From assembly GCA_032358255.1 (NCBI GenBank), contig JAULBX010016637.1, positions 186,001 through 250,000 of the forward strand: 64,000 nt of DNA. The letters are read 5' to 3'. A program made the position numbers and the translations under genes. Shown here in pieces: positions 11,234 to 22,763 of this stretch. Under the pieces are notes generated by a model that did no database searches, was not told the DNA's origin, and was given only the letters and a program-made list of their open reading frames with translations. Every line of letters begins with the position of its first letter. The first letter of the stretch is position 1. The DNA comes from Heterotrichella gracilis (Eukaryota; Sar; Xanthophyceae; Tribonematales; Xanthonemataceae).

Positions 11234-13655
11234 TCACTGCTCGCTGTCACTCCCCTCGTCATTGCCATACTGCTGCAGCAGGTTGAGCGCATCCGCTGGA
11301 GGTTCAGGATGAGCCTCTCCCTCAACCCCCGCAGCATCGCCTTGACCAGCACCTGGGTCTGGTACCGGGACATTGCCTGGTTGCGCTGCATCACCATCCG
11401 AGCCGCCATTCCACTCCGCATGCTGCTGCCATTGTGCAGGATCATAGTACGCGTTTTGCATGTGATAATGGTCGTCTACAACGTAAGTGGCATACGGATC
11501 AGAGCTACATGCGTCTGCCTGTAGGCCAGCCAGCGCCGACGTTGCGGCGAATCCATAGTCCTCTACCAGGGACGATGCCTGGCCTGCATACTGCCCTGCC
11601 TGCAAGCTGCTGCCTGGTGCTCCCCCATACTGCCCATCGGTGTCTGCATGGCACCCCAAGCAATGTCAGTGCACTGCCAAATTGGATTGGATCGAGGTAC
11701 CGTCAACGTCGTAGGTTGAGCAAGGGGCAGCCGGTGTAAATGTGGCCCCAGTTTGTGACGCATTTCTCCAAAACGCCATGCATGTGCATTCAGATGCAGA
11801 CCCTCAGTCACCATACCACATGCGCCACCATACGTTCAAACCTACAGGCATGCAATCATTTTGACAAGCGCCGCCACCACCATCACGACCCGCATTGCCC
11901 CCAAGCACACACACCTGGGTACTCGCATGTTGTGCGCCCCTCCCTGTAGCACGCAGCCAGCTTCAGCTCCATGAGCCGCGCACGCTTCTGGTCGGGCGGC
12001 AGCTCGGTCACCGCGCGCATGTAGGCGTCGTGCATCGCCTCCTCGCGCTCACGCACCTGCCTGCGGCGGGTTCAGGGCATATTGATGGGTGGTGTGAAGA
12101 ACCACATTGCGATGCAGCCATGTATGCATCGTGCATCCCCTGCTCACGATCACGCACCTGGCTAAGGGGGTCAGAATTTAGGATGGGTTCTAGGCATGCG
12201 CCAGCGTCACCACAGTGGAATGGTAATCCACGCACAGGGTCACCAGGCGGGGCATGAATTTATTGCAATGCATGCCCGGCATGACATGTGTGACTACCAC
12301 TCATCAGGTAGCGCCACATGGACGCAGGATGACCGCAATGCCTGCCCGGCATTCATCCCCCTCACCTGACTACAGTGCGCGGGTTGGGGTCATCGTTGGC
12401 CCACCGGCAGTCCAGGATCTCATTTGCTGAGCTGCCCTCCAGCCCCTGCCATTGCATGGCCTCCTTTGCAAACTCAGCGCTTGCGCGCCACTCGTAGCGC
12501 ACAAAGGCAATGGCCTTGTCTGTCACCACATGCAGGTGAAGCAAGGGGCCCCACACCTGGAAAGGAAAATTGTAATGGGAAATTTTACCAGAGCTGCAAC
12601 GTCACAGCCATTCCTGGGGCTACTCCCATATGGCCATCGACTTATACATTATATTGCTGTCATTGGGTATTGCATAGGCAGATGACGCAGGGCGCAAGGT
12701 CACCACCACCACCACCCCCGGGGACAAGGAAACTGAGGCACCCCTTACAGGTGGGCAAGGGGGTATTCTCAATGAGGGTCCCGCATGCAAATTCAACCCC
12801 ATACCCCACACCTCGAAATTTGCCAGCAGCAGCTCCCGCAGCTTGATGGTCCCCAGGGCAGCCGCCCCACCAAAGTGGATGTACAGCGAGGTGGTGGTGT
12901 GCTCATAGGAGCCAACCCCCTTGCGCCCGTTGCGCGACGCGGGGTTGCGCTCCCGCCCGAAAATGTCATTCTGGTGGTCGGTCTCGTGGCGCAGCGCGTC
13001 CCGGCGGTTGGGCACATGGTGCAGGTAGGAGCAGGTGGTGCCCCGGTGGCAGTAGCCCCTGGAGGTGCAAGTGGCGCAGGATAAGGGAGAGCTGTATAGT
13101 TTGGATTCAGTGTTTAGAAGCCTGAGGTTGTGTGACGATGTGCGGACTGTCAACTGCCCTGCCTATGGCAAGTGTACACTACAGGTGCGCCATTGTGCAC
13201 GAGAGGAATAGATGTGGCACTGTGCACAAGAGGTCCCAGTGGCACCTGAGCTAGGCGCTGGGTGCAGGATACACTCTGCACTTGTCTGTAGGGCTGATTG
13301 CAGGATACCCCCCTAGGACAGAGTGCACCCTGCACAGGCCAGCCGCTGGGGCATAGTGCAATGGATCAGCACTGGCGCAGTAGCTAGCCACCCACCTTGC
13401 AAAGTACAGACAGAAATAGGAGGTGTTGCCCGCGTCTCCCTTGGTCTTTCCAGAGTCTAGCAGCGGCTGGCAGCGTTGTAAGGCACGGTGCTTTTGCTTT
13501 TTATCTGCCTGGGCCCGTGGGCCTATACGCCTCCCAGACCACAGGTTGATGGTCCCCGGCTCATGCTTTGGCTCGATAACTACAGGTGCATCAACCTGTT
13601 TCCTGGCTGGCTTATCGGACGTGACCTCGTACGGCAAGCGTTTACCGCTAGACAT
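11234..13655 (-). CDS. CWC2: CWC2/RBM22-type pre-mRNA splicing factor (Torus-CCCH-RRM)
   Basis: Exons (minus): 13655-13396, 13058-12812, 12556-12366, 12060-11915, 11643-11234; 417 aa in frame. Cwc2 proteins belong to the Prp19/NTC complex and contact U6 snRNA in the spliceosome. N-terminal GTINLWSGRRIGPRAQADKK is followed by a CCCH finger split over exons 1 and 2 (FCLYFARGYCHRGTTCSYLH: C-x7-C-x5-C-x3-H), then HQNDIFGRER, typical of the Torus domain. The RRM follows, with RNP2-like TSLYIHFGG and RNP1-like KAIAFVRYEW, and then ILDCRWANDDPNPR. Exon 4 is a helix rich in charge (VREREEAMHDAYM), and the C-terminus is Gly/Gln/Tyr-rich and acidic. The intron before exon 4 carries a decayed copy of the exon 4 start. 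The ATG at 13655 gives a sensible N-terminus. The gene is head to head with the PALB2-like gene. Confidence 0.9.
12019..12165 (-). repeat. Partial exon 4 copy inside the CWC2 intron
   Basis: The 5' edge of exon 4 (about 12019-12060, minus: QVREREEAMHDAYM) has a close copy at about 12119-12161 that would read QVRDREQGMHDAYM, again preceded by a CAG acceptor-like site. The copy lies about 100 bp upstream in transcription, inside the intron, and is not needed for the open reading frame. Confidence 0.75.
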
Positions 13656-14305
13656 GGAGGGGTGCTACAGAAGGGCTGCATGCATGTGACACAAGGTACT
13701 CTGCACAGGCTCGGTTGTCAAACGCAGCAGGTAATCATGCATGCAGTGACTTGTTTATTGACAGTCGCTATTGTCTGCACGATGAGCGATAAGAGGTTTG
13801 GCTTCAATTGTCTGGCGCATATGCATGCATGTGAATGGATGTTGTGGTGCGAAGTAGGTGACTTTGCTACGAAGTTAGTTTCGGAAGGTTGCTATGGTTT
13901 GCGACATATAGACGATAGAGGTCACCTGGCTACCATGGGCAAGGTATACCCGTTTCAATGAGCGATTAATTGAGGGCGATTAAACTGAGAGTCTTTTTTC
14001 AAAAACAACACATTTTTTTGTGAGGTTTGAACCAGAGTTTCAAACAGGAGCTTTCCTCTACCCTACAAAACGAGGTGCAGCAGAGGAATGGACGCAGATA
14101 ATTTACATTCACTTTATTAGACAAGGGGGTGTTCTTGATTGTGTGGCCTGAACGCATGGCGAGCACTGCGTTGCATGCAAGCACTGCTGGCGCACTTGGC
14201 CAGGCTACAGGCACACCCACAGCAGTGGTTTCGCGAAACTGGGTATTTGATACCAACCGATATTGTCCCCTTTGTAGCCATTAGGATGGGTTAAGACGAG
14301 GAGGG
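13656..14305. promoter_or_regulatory. Divergent promoter region CWC2 / PALB2-like
   Basis: About 650 bp separate the start codons of two divergently transcribed genes. No coding exon is seen. Short GCATGC-rich palindromic stretches occur (for example near 13734-13744 and 13816-13830). No specific factor site can be named. Confidence 0.45.
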
Positions 14306-17300
14306 ATGGCACACTCACAGAAGGCATGGATGCCGCTGCTGGTGCCCAACGCAGAGGACCCGCCTGCCCTCCGAAAGCTCAAGCGGGACTGCCTGGAGAA
14401 TATCAGACAGGTACGGATTGGTCCCACGTGCACAGCGTGGGATGCCTTGTGTCAGTTGCTAGCTAATACTGTGGGTCAAAATGACAAAACACTGATGGCA
14501 TGCACCACCACCCACTTGCAGGCTTGGCTCGCCCGGCTGAAGCTTGTGACTGATCAGCAAGCAGACCCAGTTCTGGCGGCACCACCAGCTGCTGTTGAGC
14601 GCCAGCCACTGGCAGCGTTGCCCACACAGCAGGTTGTGGCCACATGTGGTGGACAGGACGCCCCAGGCGCTGCTACCCCCCTCGGGGAAGGCAGTGCACC
14701 ACCTCACCTCAGCCAAGGCCAGCAAGCCGTCAACCCCTGCCCATCACAGCATCACCCGGAGGCTGAACCCACCCACCAGCCACCACAGGACCCCGCAGGG
14801 TTGGCTCCAGTGAGCGAAGGCCATGGGACTAGACAACAAGATGCAACTCCAGATGCTGGGCAGCCGGCCAATACAACCTCCCAGCCACCAAACTTTTCAC
14901 ATCAGGAAGCAGGTGCTAGCCATAGCTTCCGTGACAGAGAGGCTGGGCCTCCCCCGGCAGCCCAGCGGGCTGCCGGGGGCCACACCCCAGCTGGGGAGGA
15001 AGCCACCTACCACACACCCCTTGCGCATAAGCTCCCCGCACCTGGGCTGGAGGCTGGGTTTGGTGCCAAGGCTTCCCAGCGCGCCAGCAGCGAGATTGAC
15101 ACGGATGGGCTGTATGCTAGCCAGGGGCCAACTGCAGGTGCGGAAATCTCCAAGTAGTGCACATGCCAAGTTGGCATTGCCTTACAGTAGGACAACCCCT
15201 GACCAGTGCTGTGCGTCCTGCAGTGTGGCACGTTCTTTTCCCAGACCTGTTGCAAATGTACCTTTTCAGCTGCTGCATCTCCACTGCACTGTAAGCATTG
15301 ACCAAATGGTTATTTATAGTGAGCATATTCATATGAAGTACTACAGAGACATGGGTATTTTGCCTGACGTCCCTTCCTGGTGCTGCCTGTAGGCTCCCGC
15401 CGGCAGCGCCCCGCCAACCGCAGCGCGCCACATGGCAGCCTGGCAGACCACCTGAAGCGGCGGTACAAGGGGGGCGGGGCCGGGGGGGCGCCAGGTGGCG
15501 GCGCCGCAGGAGGAGGCGCGGGAGGTGCCCGGGTGGGCCAGCTGGCGCTCATGGCCGCGCCCCGACCACAGGCGCCTGCCCTGCCAGTGGATGAGGGCGA
15601 GTGGCAGCACCAGCACCCATCACATGGGGATGTACAGCACCAGCAGTGGCAGCAGCAGCAGCAGCACCCAGCTCAGGGGGAGGTGCAGCACCGACACCAC
15701 CACCAGCAGGTGCAGCAGCAGCACAGGCTTGGGCAAAGTGCTGGCAGGGCTGATGCTGTGCAAGGTGAGAATTTTACAGCATTTGCCGGCGCCCCAATCA
15801 GCACCACATGTTGCATGCGCTCCTCGCTGAGAAGTACAAATGGAAATACACGGATTTAGGGTCATAAAAAGCTGCACCACAACTGCCATGCCACTCCACA
15901 GATGCCAGTGCGTGTGCGCACTCCATTGAATGGCATAGATTGGCCACCATCTTCTTTCAACCCCCTTTACCTCCACTCCCTTCTTGCACAGGGGAATGGA
16001 ACAAGGTCACCCGCACAGCACCGCACAGGGCTTCTGCTCTGGCAAGCCTGGTGAATAGGCCGCAGCCCGCCTCAACCCACCCAAAACATGAGCGGCCCTC
16101 CAGTGGTACTGGGAGCCACATCCCAAACCCTAGCCGTGGTGCACACCCTACCAATGGCATGCACCGCCAGCCGAGGGACCACGCGCATGAGGAAGGTGCA
16201 GGGATCCCCAGGGATGCCGGTTCCTCTTTCTACGGGCGAGAAGGGGCCATGGAGGGCGCATCGCACACTGAGAGCGCAGCCCCTGGCGGGGCGGTGGCGG
16301 AGGGCTGGCGGGATGCGGGCGCAGGGGGTTTGGCCTCCCGCTCACACCCCACCAGTGGTGGCCCATCTGGCTCCTGGACCATCCCCTCGGCCTCTGGGAG
16401 CACCCCCAGCGTGCATGCCGCACCCCTGGGATGCGATGCATCCGCACCCCCGGGATGCCATGTACCGGCAGCATGTGGCAGCACCTCCGCTGACGTGGCG
16501 CATGCGCAGCGCCCAAATGGTGCGCCCTTTGCACCCCTGGGCAGCAGCCTGGGGGGAGGTGGTGTGCCTGGTGGTGTGGCGGCCATGGCAGCCTCACATG
16601 CAGCGCTGGCAGGGGCTAGCCAGGGCGGTGGTGGTGGCCAGCAGATGGTGGGTGGTGGTGGGCTGGTGGTGGGTGCGGGCGCCTCGGAGGTCGTTGCAGA
16701 CACGCCTGACGACCTGGCGCCCTCGCTGCCCCACCACCCCGCCCTGCTGCCCGCCCAAAACCCTCGTAGGGTAATCGGGGGGCTGGGGTGGCAGGACATG
16801 GTGGCGGACACCCCTGATGACCTTCTGCCCCCCTCCGCCAGCCTGCAGCGCCCCAGCACCCTCCCAGATGCCCTGGCTGACGCAGCGCTGCTCAACCCCA
16901 TACAGCAGGAGAACGGTTCTCGAGGGGGGCACAAAATCCTTGGACAGCGGGAAACCCTAGGGAGCGGGGGCGAGGACCCTATCATTCCGGATTCTGGCAC
17001 AATGAGTGGCGGCTCCCATGCGCCAGGTTGCGACTCCACCACCTGGGATGGCAGTAATCCCCGTGGCAGCAGCCAGGGGCCCACCAGCAGTGGGGGCGAG
17101 AGCAGCGAGCCGGAGAGGGGAGGGAACCCCGGCGAAGGAGCCCAACGGGTGGGTGGTGCGCAGGCTCAGTGCGCTGCTCCTCCCCTGCCCGAGGGTGCTG
17201 ATTGTATCATAGCCACCCCTGCGGTGGCCAGGTCAGATGAGGTCATCCCAGCGACACCTGGCAGCGGGGAGCCCAGGGCTGCGCAGCCATCAAGGGGGGC

Positions 17301-20300
17301 GAATGTGGTCCAGGTCAAGGGGGTGGATCCAGTGGTCGACCTCATCACTGAGTTTGTGCGGCTGGATGCATCAGGAGCCGCTGACAGGGGTGCTGCTGGC
17401 TGTTTTCCTGGGGAGGCCATTGGTGCAGCAGCCAGTAATGATGTGGTCGGTGCGGCCACCGCCAGGGGTGATGCTGCCTTTCCATTCGAGGAGGTCATTG
17501 CTGCAACAGCTGCAGTCGATGGCAGCACTACCTCGACAGCTGGTGCTGCAATTGGTTGTGGGCTGGGGGCGGGGATGATTCCAGATAGGGAGATGCGACA
17601 ATCGCCCACAGGGGTGGTCACTGCTCCTGTGCCAGGGGGACAGTCTCGTGTGGGGATTGAGATTGCGCTGCCGCATCCGGTGATAGCCTCTGCTGTGGAT
17701 GATAGTGGGAGGTACGTGTACTGCATCAAACCCTAAACCCTAAAGAGAAAGCTTGTTTTCGTGAATGACAGCGGAAGTTATGCGCATATTGTTGCTGTGT
17801 GGCCATTACATTCCAGTACGTACGGTAATAATATGGATTGCATGTGGGTAGCCATGTGGGAAGCACGACCCAGTATGACAGCATCATGGAATGCAGCACC
17901 ACCACCGCCGACACCCTTTGGCGTCTCTAATCCCCACCTCTCCGTCGCCATACCCCCACCACCCACCCACCCCACCTCCGCACCCACCCGCAGGTTCATC
18001 AGCGTGTGCACCCACAGCCCTGGGGAGGGGCCACCCGCGCTGCTGCTGCTCGACTGCGGGCCGCCCCCTGGCACCATGCCACATGGCACCACGCCACATG
18101 GCGACTCACCGCGAGTGGTTGGCCAGTGGCGGTGCCAGCGCCTGCCCAATGTGTTCCAGGACGTGCGCCTGCACCCGGGGCAGTGCGTAGCGGTGACAGC
18201 TGGCAGGTGGGGATGGGCTGGATCCGCTTGGGGATGGACTGGTTGCGCATGGGGGAAAGGCCGAACGGGCATGCGACCCCTTGGATGATTGTCACATTGC
18301 TTGAGCTGTACTTAGATTGTGTGGGTGGGGTGGGGCGTTGTCATGTGCAGCGTGCACTCATCAAGATCACACCCAACGGGTCCAACGGGGGAAATATTAG
18401 TAGTGTATTTCTATCTCAATCCTTGCCTTCTTTACTGCTGCATCAGATCATGAGTACACCGCAGTAACACTCCCCTCCATTCTCCCACAGCTACGCTCCC
18501 CTCCTGGCCGCACTGGGGCTGTTTGGCCTGGCGGGTGGGCCGCATGGCGCCAGCGGCTCCGCCTGTGTGCACCTGGTGGGGGTTCAGGGGAGTGCTGCCC
18601 CGCTGGCGCTGCCCGCGGCCACCCCCGTCATGTGCATTATGTGGCTGCAGGGGGGGGTGCTGATGGGGGCAGGTGGGTGCGGTGGACTGCACACCCCTGT
18701 GCATGATGAATACCCAATCAAGAAGACTTTTACTATTATTATTATAGTGTATTATTATCATTTAACAGCTATGAGGATGTCATGGTTGTGGTGGACTGTG
18801 CTCAGCTTGCATCACGGCATGTGCAGCGTGCAGGGTGCACCATTGGGCATGCATTGCACATGCACATAAGCAGGCCGCACCACTGGCATGGCTTGCGTGT
18901 GCGAATGGATGGAATAATGCATTGTGTGCATGGCACCCAGCATGGCATGCGAGCCCTGATTTAGGGCATGGACAGGCACACACAGCCTCGAGCCAGGGTT
19001 GGGTTGCAAGGGGTGTCGTATGCCTGTGCAGGGGAGGGCGGCAGGGTTTGCCTGTGGCGCATGCGCGAGGACATGCAAGGGGTGCGCGACAGCGTGGAGC
19101 TCCCACAGGCGCAATTCCACCGGGTGAACTTCACAGACATCGTGCAACTATCGTGCCTCCCTGGCAACAAGGTGCGGCAAGGACATGATGCCCCTGCAGG
19201 CGTTGCCTTGATTGGCCACTACAGTGCATATGGCACACGCCAGGCCGCTTGGGTGTATATGTGACGTATATAATGTGACGTATATAATGTGTGGCTTGGC
19301 TTAATCAAATTAATTATCATAGCTTTAAATTTTGTTGATCTCCAAAAAAAATGCAATGAATGGCCTCGCATATTTTATTTTGTTCACTGTTCCTCATTCT
19401 TATGTGGTTGTGGGTGCAGGGCATTGTGGCTGGGTGTGGGTCCACCGGGGCGCTGGCAGTGTGGAACGTGGACACAAAGCAGCTGCTCATGGCCCGACAG
19501 GACGCCTCCTACGCCTTCTCATGCGCACAGCTCCTCCCCTGGAGCGTGGTCCAAGGGGGGGGCAGGATGGCGGCAGGGGCGGGGGGGAAAGCAGAGCCAG
19601 TGCTCATGCTGTCGCTGGTCCAGGCGCAAGGGGGGGGAGATAAGGGAGATGGGTGGGAGGTGGCGCCCGTGGTGCTGACGCCCTCCTCGGCACTGGTGGG
19701 CCACCGGTACCCCATCCAGGTAGGCTGCTGGCTCCACATGTGGCGTGGTGTGCTTGAACTATATTAATCAGTTAGTATGTATGTTTACCCCTGCTTGAGC
19801 TGTGGATGTGCGCCAATACGGTATTAGATGTTGATTTGTCTGGGACTGCGCATGACATTAAGGGCACAGAAAGGGCGGCATCGGGTCCAATATGTGGATT
19901 CCAGTAGAAACCTGGAAAGGCAATGGTGCCGGCAATTGAATGGGGGTGATTCCATGTGATTTGACCAGATCTGCCATTGTGTTTGCAGGGCGTGAGCTGC
20001 ATTGCGGTGTGTGGCGCGTTTGCGGTAGTGGGCACGACATCAGGCAGCATCATGGCGTGGGGCGTGGAGAAGGTGAGTGGCGCAGTGGGCAGCAACCCTT
20101 TTGTAAGTTGAATTAAAATGAAAGGCTTGCAAACTGCGCATTGAATAATGCCATATGATTGCCATGCATGATGAAAAGTTTGCGACAGGAAGTTTGCGAC
20201 CAACTTAACTGCACATTTGGCGCGAAAGGGTTAATGTTGTGATCAACTCCCTCGTCGCCAGGCGCAATCATGAGTATGCTTTTGAAATGTCTCATCACCA

Positions 20301-20492
20301 ACCTGGTTACCATGTGGCTGCCTGCAGGGATCCCATGTGGCTGCCAGCTGGCGGGTATCCAGTGACAGCATTGCCAGCCTGGGAGCATCTGCCAATGGGC
20401 TGTTGGTGTGCGCCGCCAGCAGCGGAGGGCAGCTGTTTCTGATTGACTTGCACCCACTTGTGAAGCAGGGATGTGGGGCTGAGGGGCAGTGA
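14306..20492 (+). CDS. PALB2: PALB2-like protein: N-terminal helix, disordered middle, C-terminal WD40-like propeller
   Basis: Exons: 14306-14410, 14522-15137, 15393-15764, 15992-17711, 17994-18206, 18491-18672, 19032-19171, 19420-19719, 19989-20072, 20328-20492; 1298 aa in one frame. The N-terminus has a short amphipathic helix (LRKLKRDCLENIRQAWLARL) like the PALB2 coiled coil (LKREYSKTLARLQ in human), which pairs with BRCA1. About 850 residues of Gly/Pro/Ser-rich sequence follow, with two copies of VADTPDDL. The C-terminal third is a divergent propeller with blades such as GAGEGGRVCLWRMRED, TGALAVWNVDTKQLLMARQD, TSGSIMAWGVEK and ASSGGQLFLIDL. The last blades match human PALB2 in order and spacing (TVLIWSLKTGQLLK; TSGTIAIWDLL; GNIFVYHY at the end). 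PALB2 bridges BRCA1 to BRCA2 in homologous recombination. Assignment rests on this remembered comparison; another WD40 scaffold is possible. Human PALB2 is 1186 aa. Confidence 0.6.
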
Positions 20493-21158
20493 ATTCATTG
20501 ATGTATTTGGGGGGGAAATGATTTTTCCTTTTAATTTTTTTTTTAGATGGGTTGCTGCTGCTGCATCACCAAATTCACAAGGACTTCCATGAGTCTGATG
20601 TGGAACAACAGTGGGAACTTGGCTTTCAAAGCCACAAATAGTAAAATGCAAATTTAAAGCAGTAACGGTGCTTGCAGCAATGCTTTTGGCCATAATATGC
20701 ATATGATATGGCAAGCATGCATTGTTGTCAGAACCCTGCGCCAGTGAGGTGGTGTCACGATCATCCCATCATGTCCAAAGTGATGGCGCATGCAGCATGG
20801 GGCCAACTTGTCATTGACAACACATTGTGAGTCACCAAGGCTTGCCAAAGTGAGCTACACCAAAGTGAATTAAATACGTGCGACAGCCATGTTTTGACCA
20901 TCAATAGATTGTTCAGCGTTCCTCTGACTACAGTAACTGTAGCAGCAGCCACACGAGACACTGTCATCACAATGTTTGGGGATGAGCCGGCAGTAAAATA
21001 ACTTGTTAGAAAATATGAAGTGTGGCCAAGTTCTAATCTAGTCCTAGACTCAAGTTCTACAGGTCTGGCAGTGTTTGATTCTCAAGTACCCTAAAAAGTA
21101 AGAAAAGAAGACGGTCACAAAAATTGGCATGCATTTGCAAGCAGCAAAGTGGCTATAG
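20493..21158. other. Convergent 3' intergenic region
   Basis: Lies between the PALB2-like gene (+) and the sugar transporter (-). No exon or RNA gene supported. It includes short T-runs near 20524-20545. Confidence 0.5.
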
Positions 21159-22763
21159 CTAGGGTGTTGGGTTGCTTGCAGCACCTTTCAACCTCGGTGC
21201 ATTGTGGTATGGGAACCTCCTTAAGCTGACAGGCTGCAAGGTGGCAAAGTGGTCGTAGTCAAAGTAGCCCACATACAGCACCATAAGCACAACGACAGCC
21301 GCCACCAGCACACTGACCACATAGCAGAAGTTCTGAAAGTTGAAGTGCTGCGTGCCTGGCCGCCGGTGGGCGTGCGGTTTTGGCAGGCATGCCGCCACAA
21401 CGCTGTTGCCATAGCACTCGTTGGACGTCCTCTGCACGATGTCTGCCAGTGCCTGGCTGTACATGAACACAGACAGCAGCACCAGCACCACGCCTATCAA
21501 GAAGGAGCCAGAGGGGTACTGACCAAACAAAGGGATGACCCCCACGACTGTGAAGATCACTGACAGCGCATTGGCAAAGTTCTTGAGGATGTTGTCTGCG
21601 TACTTGACCACCATGCCCACCGTCAGGCCCCCAAACACCTGCAGCGCCACCACCAGCCACGCCACCGAGTCAAAGCCCTGCAGCATGCCCCCATGGCGCA
21701 CCGCATGCCCGTCCTTGGCCAGCATGTAGGCCAGGCTGAAGAACAGCCCGTAGAGCGACAGCTGGAGGTTGCGCACCCACAGCGTGGCGCTGTACTTGCC
21801 CTTGACGTACTTTTCAAAGTACACGCCCGCGTAGGCTGATGACACCCCAGACAGTGAGCTGGCAGCCATGCCCACCAGGGTGTCCGCGCTGATCAGCTGG
21901 TTCTGGCTGGCCATCGAGGCTGTGCTGCTGCTGTTGGAGGAAACAAACACCACCCCAACCGCCAGCACTGGTAGGGAGCCCCACTGCAGCGCTGTCAGCT
22001 GCTGGCCGAGCAGCCACCAGGCAAAGACCGCAGTCGGCATGATCTTGAACGACTGCGAGAAGATCTGGAAGGTGACCTGCACAAACACCAGTGGGTGTGT
22101 GTGAGGTGCCCTTGGTGTGTGGGGAGTGGGCGGTGGGGCAGGTGTGGGAGCGTGCGGGGGTGGTGGTGGGAGGGGGAGCGTGTGTGGGGGGGTGCAACAG
22201 GTAGCACATGACCATTGGACAGGCCTTGCAGGTTGGACAGCGCAGGATGCAGGAAAAGATTCCCAAGGCTGGGCTGGGGCGCAGGGTGGCTGCTACTCTG
22301 ACTGCCAAAACACCTGATGCTAACCTATTGAGAATGGGCTGCAACCACATGGCATGGACAAGATGGCTAGCTGGAAACTCACCGCGTCAAGGTGAGAAGC
22401 TGCGATGATGACCAGGATCTGCTGCATCACAAAGAGCCCAGCTGGTATGGCCATTGGTGTGGAGGTGCGCACCATCTCATAAAACTGCTTTTTGAACTCC
22501 TGGCTGAAGGACCCCCCATCCCTCACGCTGCTTTTGCACTCATGCAGCTGGACCAGAAAACAGACCAGCAGCTTCAAGGCCTCCGTGAATATGACTGCAA
22601 CTGAACCCAGGAAGTTGTCCCCAGAGCCAGTTCTGGAATAGCGCAGGGTCAAGGATAGTGCTGTGCCCTGGAACACCAGCATGGCCATAGACAAGATGGC
22701 TAGCTGGGTGTCCCTGCCAACAGCCTTGTGGCGCACTGGCTCATCTTCTTGCGACCCCATCAT
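21159..22763 (-). CDS. Nucleotide-sugar transporter (SLC35A / UDP-galactose, CMP-sialic acid transporter type)
   Basis: Two exons (minus): 22763-22383 and 22076-21159, joined in phase 0; 432 aa. The family is Golgi/ER antiporters exchanging a nucleotide sugar for the nucleotide monophosphate. About ten hydrophobic spans are visible. Family-type stretches include LAILSMAMLVFQGTALSLTL (TM1), FTEALKLLVCFLVQL (TM2), ASHLDA/VTFQIFSQSFKIM across the splice, and SGVSSAYAGVYFEKYVKGK, which matches the conserved GVYFEK motif. KYADNILKNFANALSVI is the signature near TM8-9. Substrate cannot be told from sequence. After the last family helix there is an extra ~90-residue tail with one more hydrophobic span (FCYVVSVLVAAVVVLMVLYV). 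A second ATG follows directly after the first; either may be used. Confidence 0.9.

Noticed and set aside
16230-17084. Long open frames antisense to exon 4 of the PALB2-like gene
   Set aside because: GC-rich low-complexity coding sequence leaves all frames open; the sense frame joins ten exons in phase, the antisense one has no splice or domain support.
18768-18836. Exon-like stretch YEDVMVVVDCAQLASRHVQ after an ACAG acceptor
   Set aside because: It does not fit the phase of the neighbouring exons, while direct joining of 18672 to 19032 gives a clean WD blade (GAGEGGRVCLWRM).
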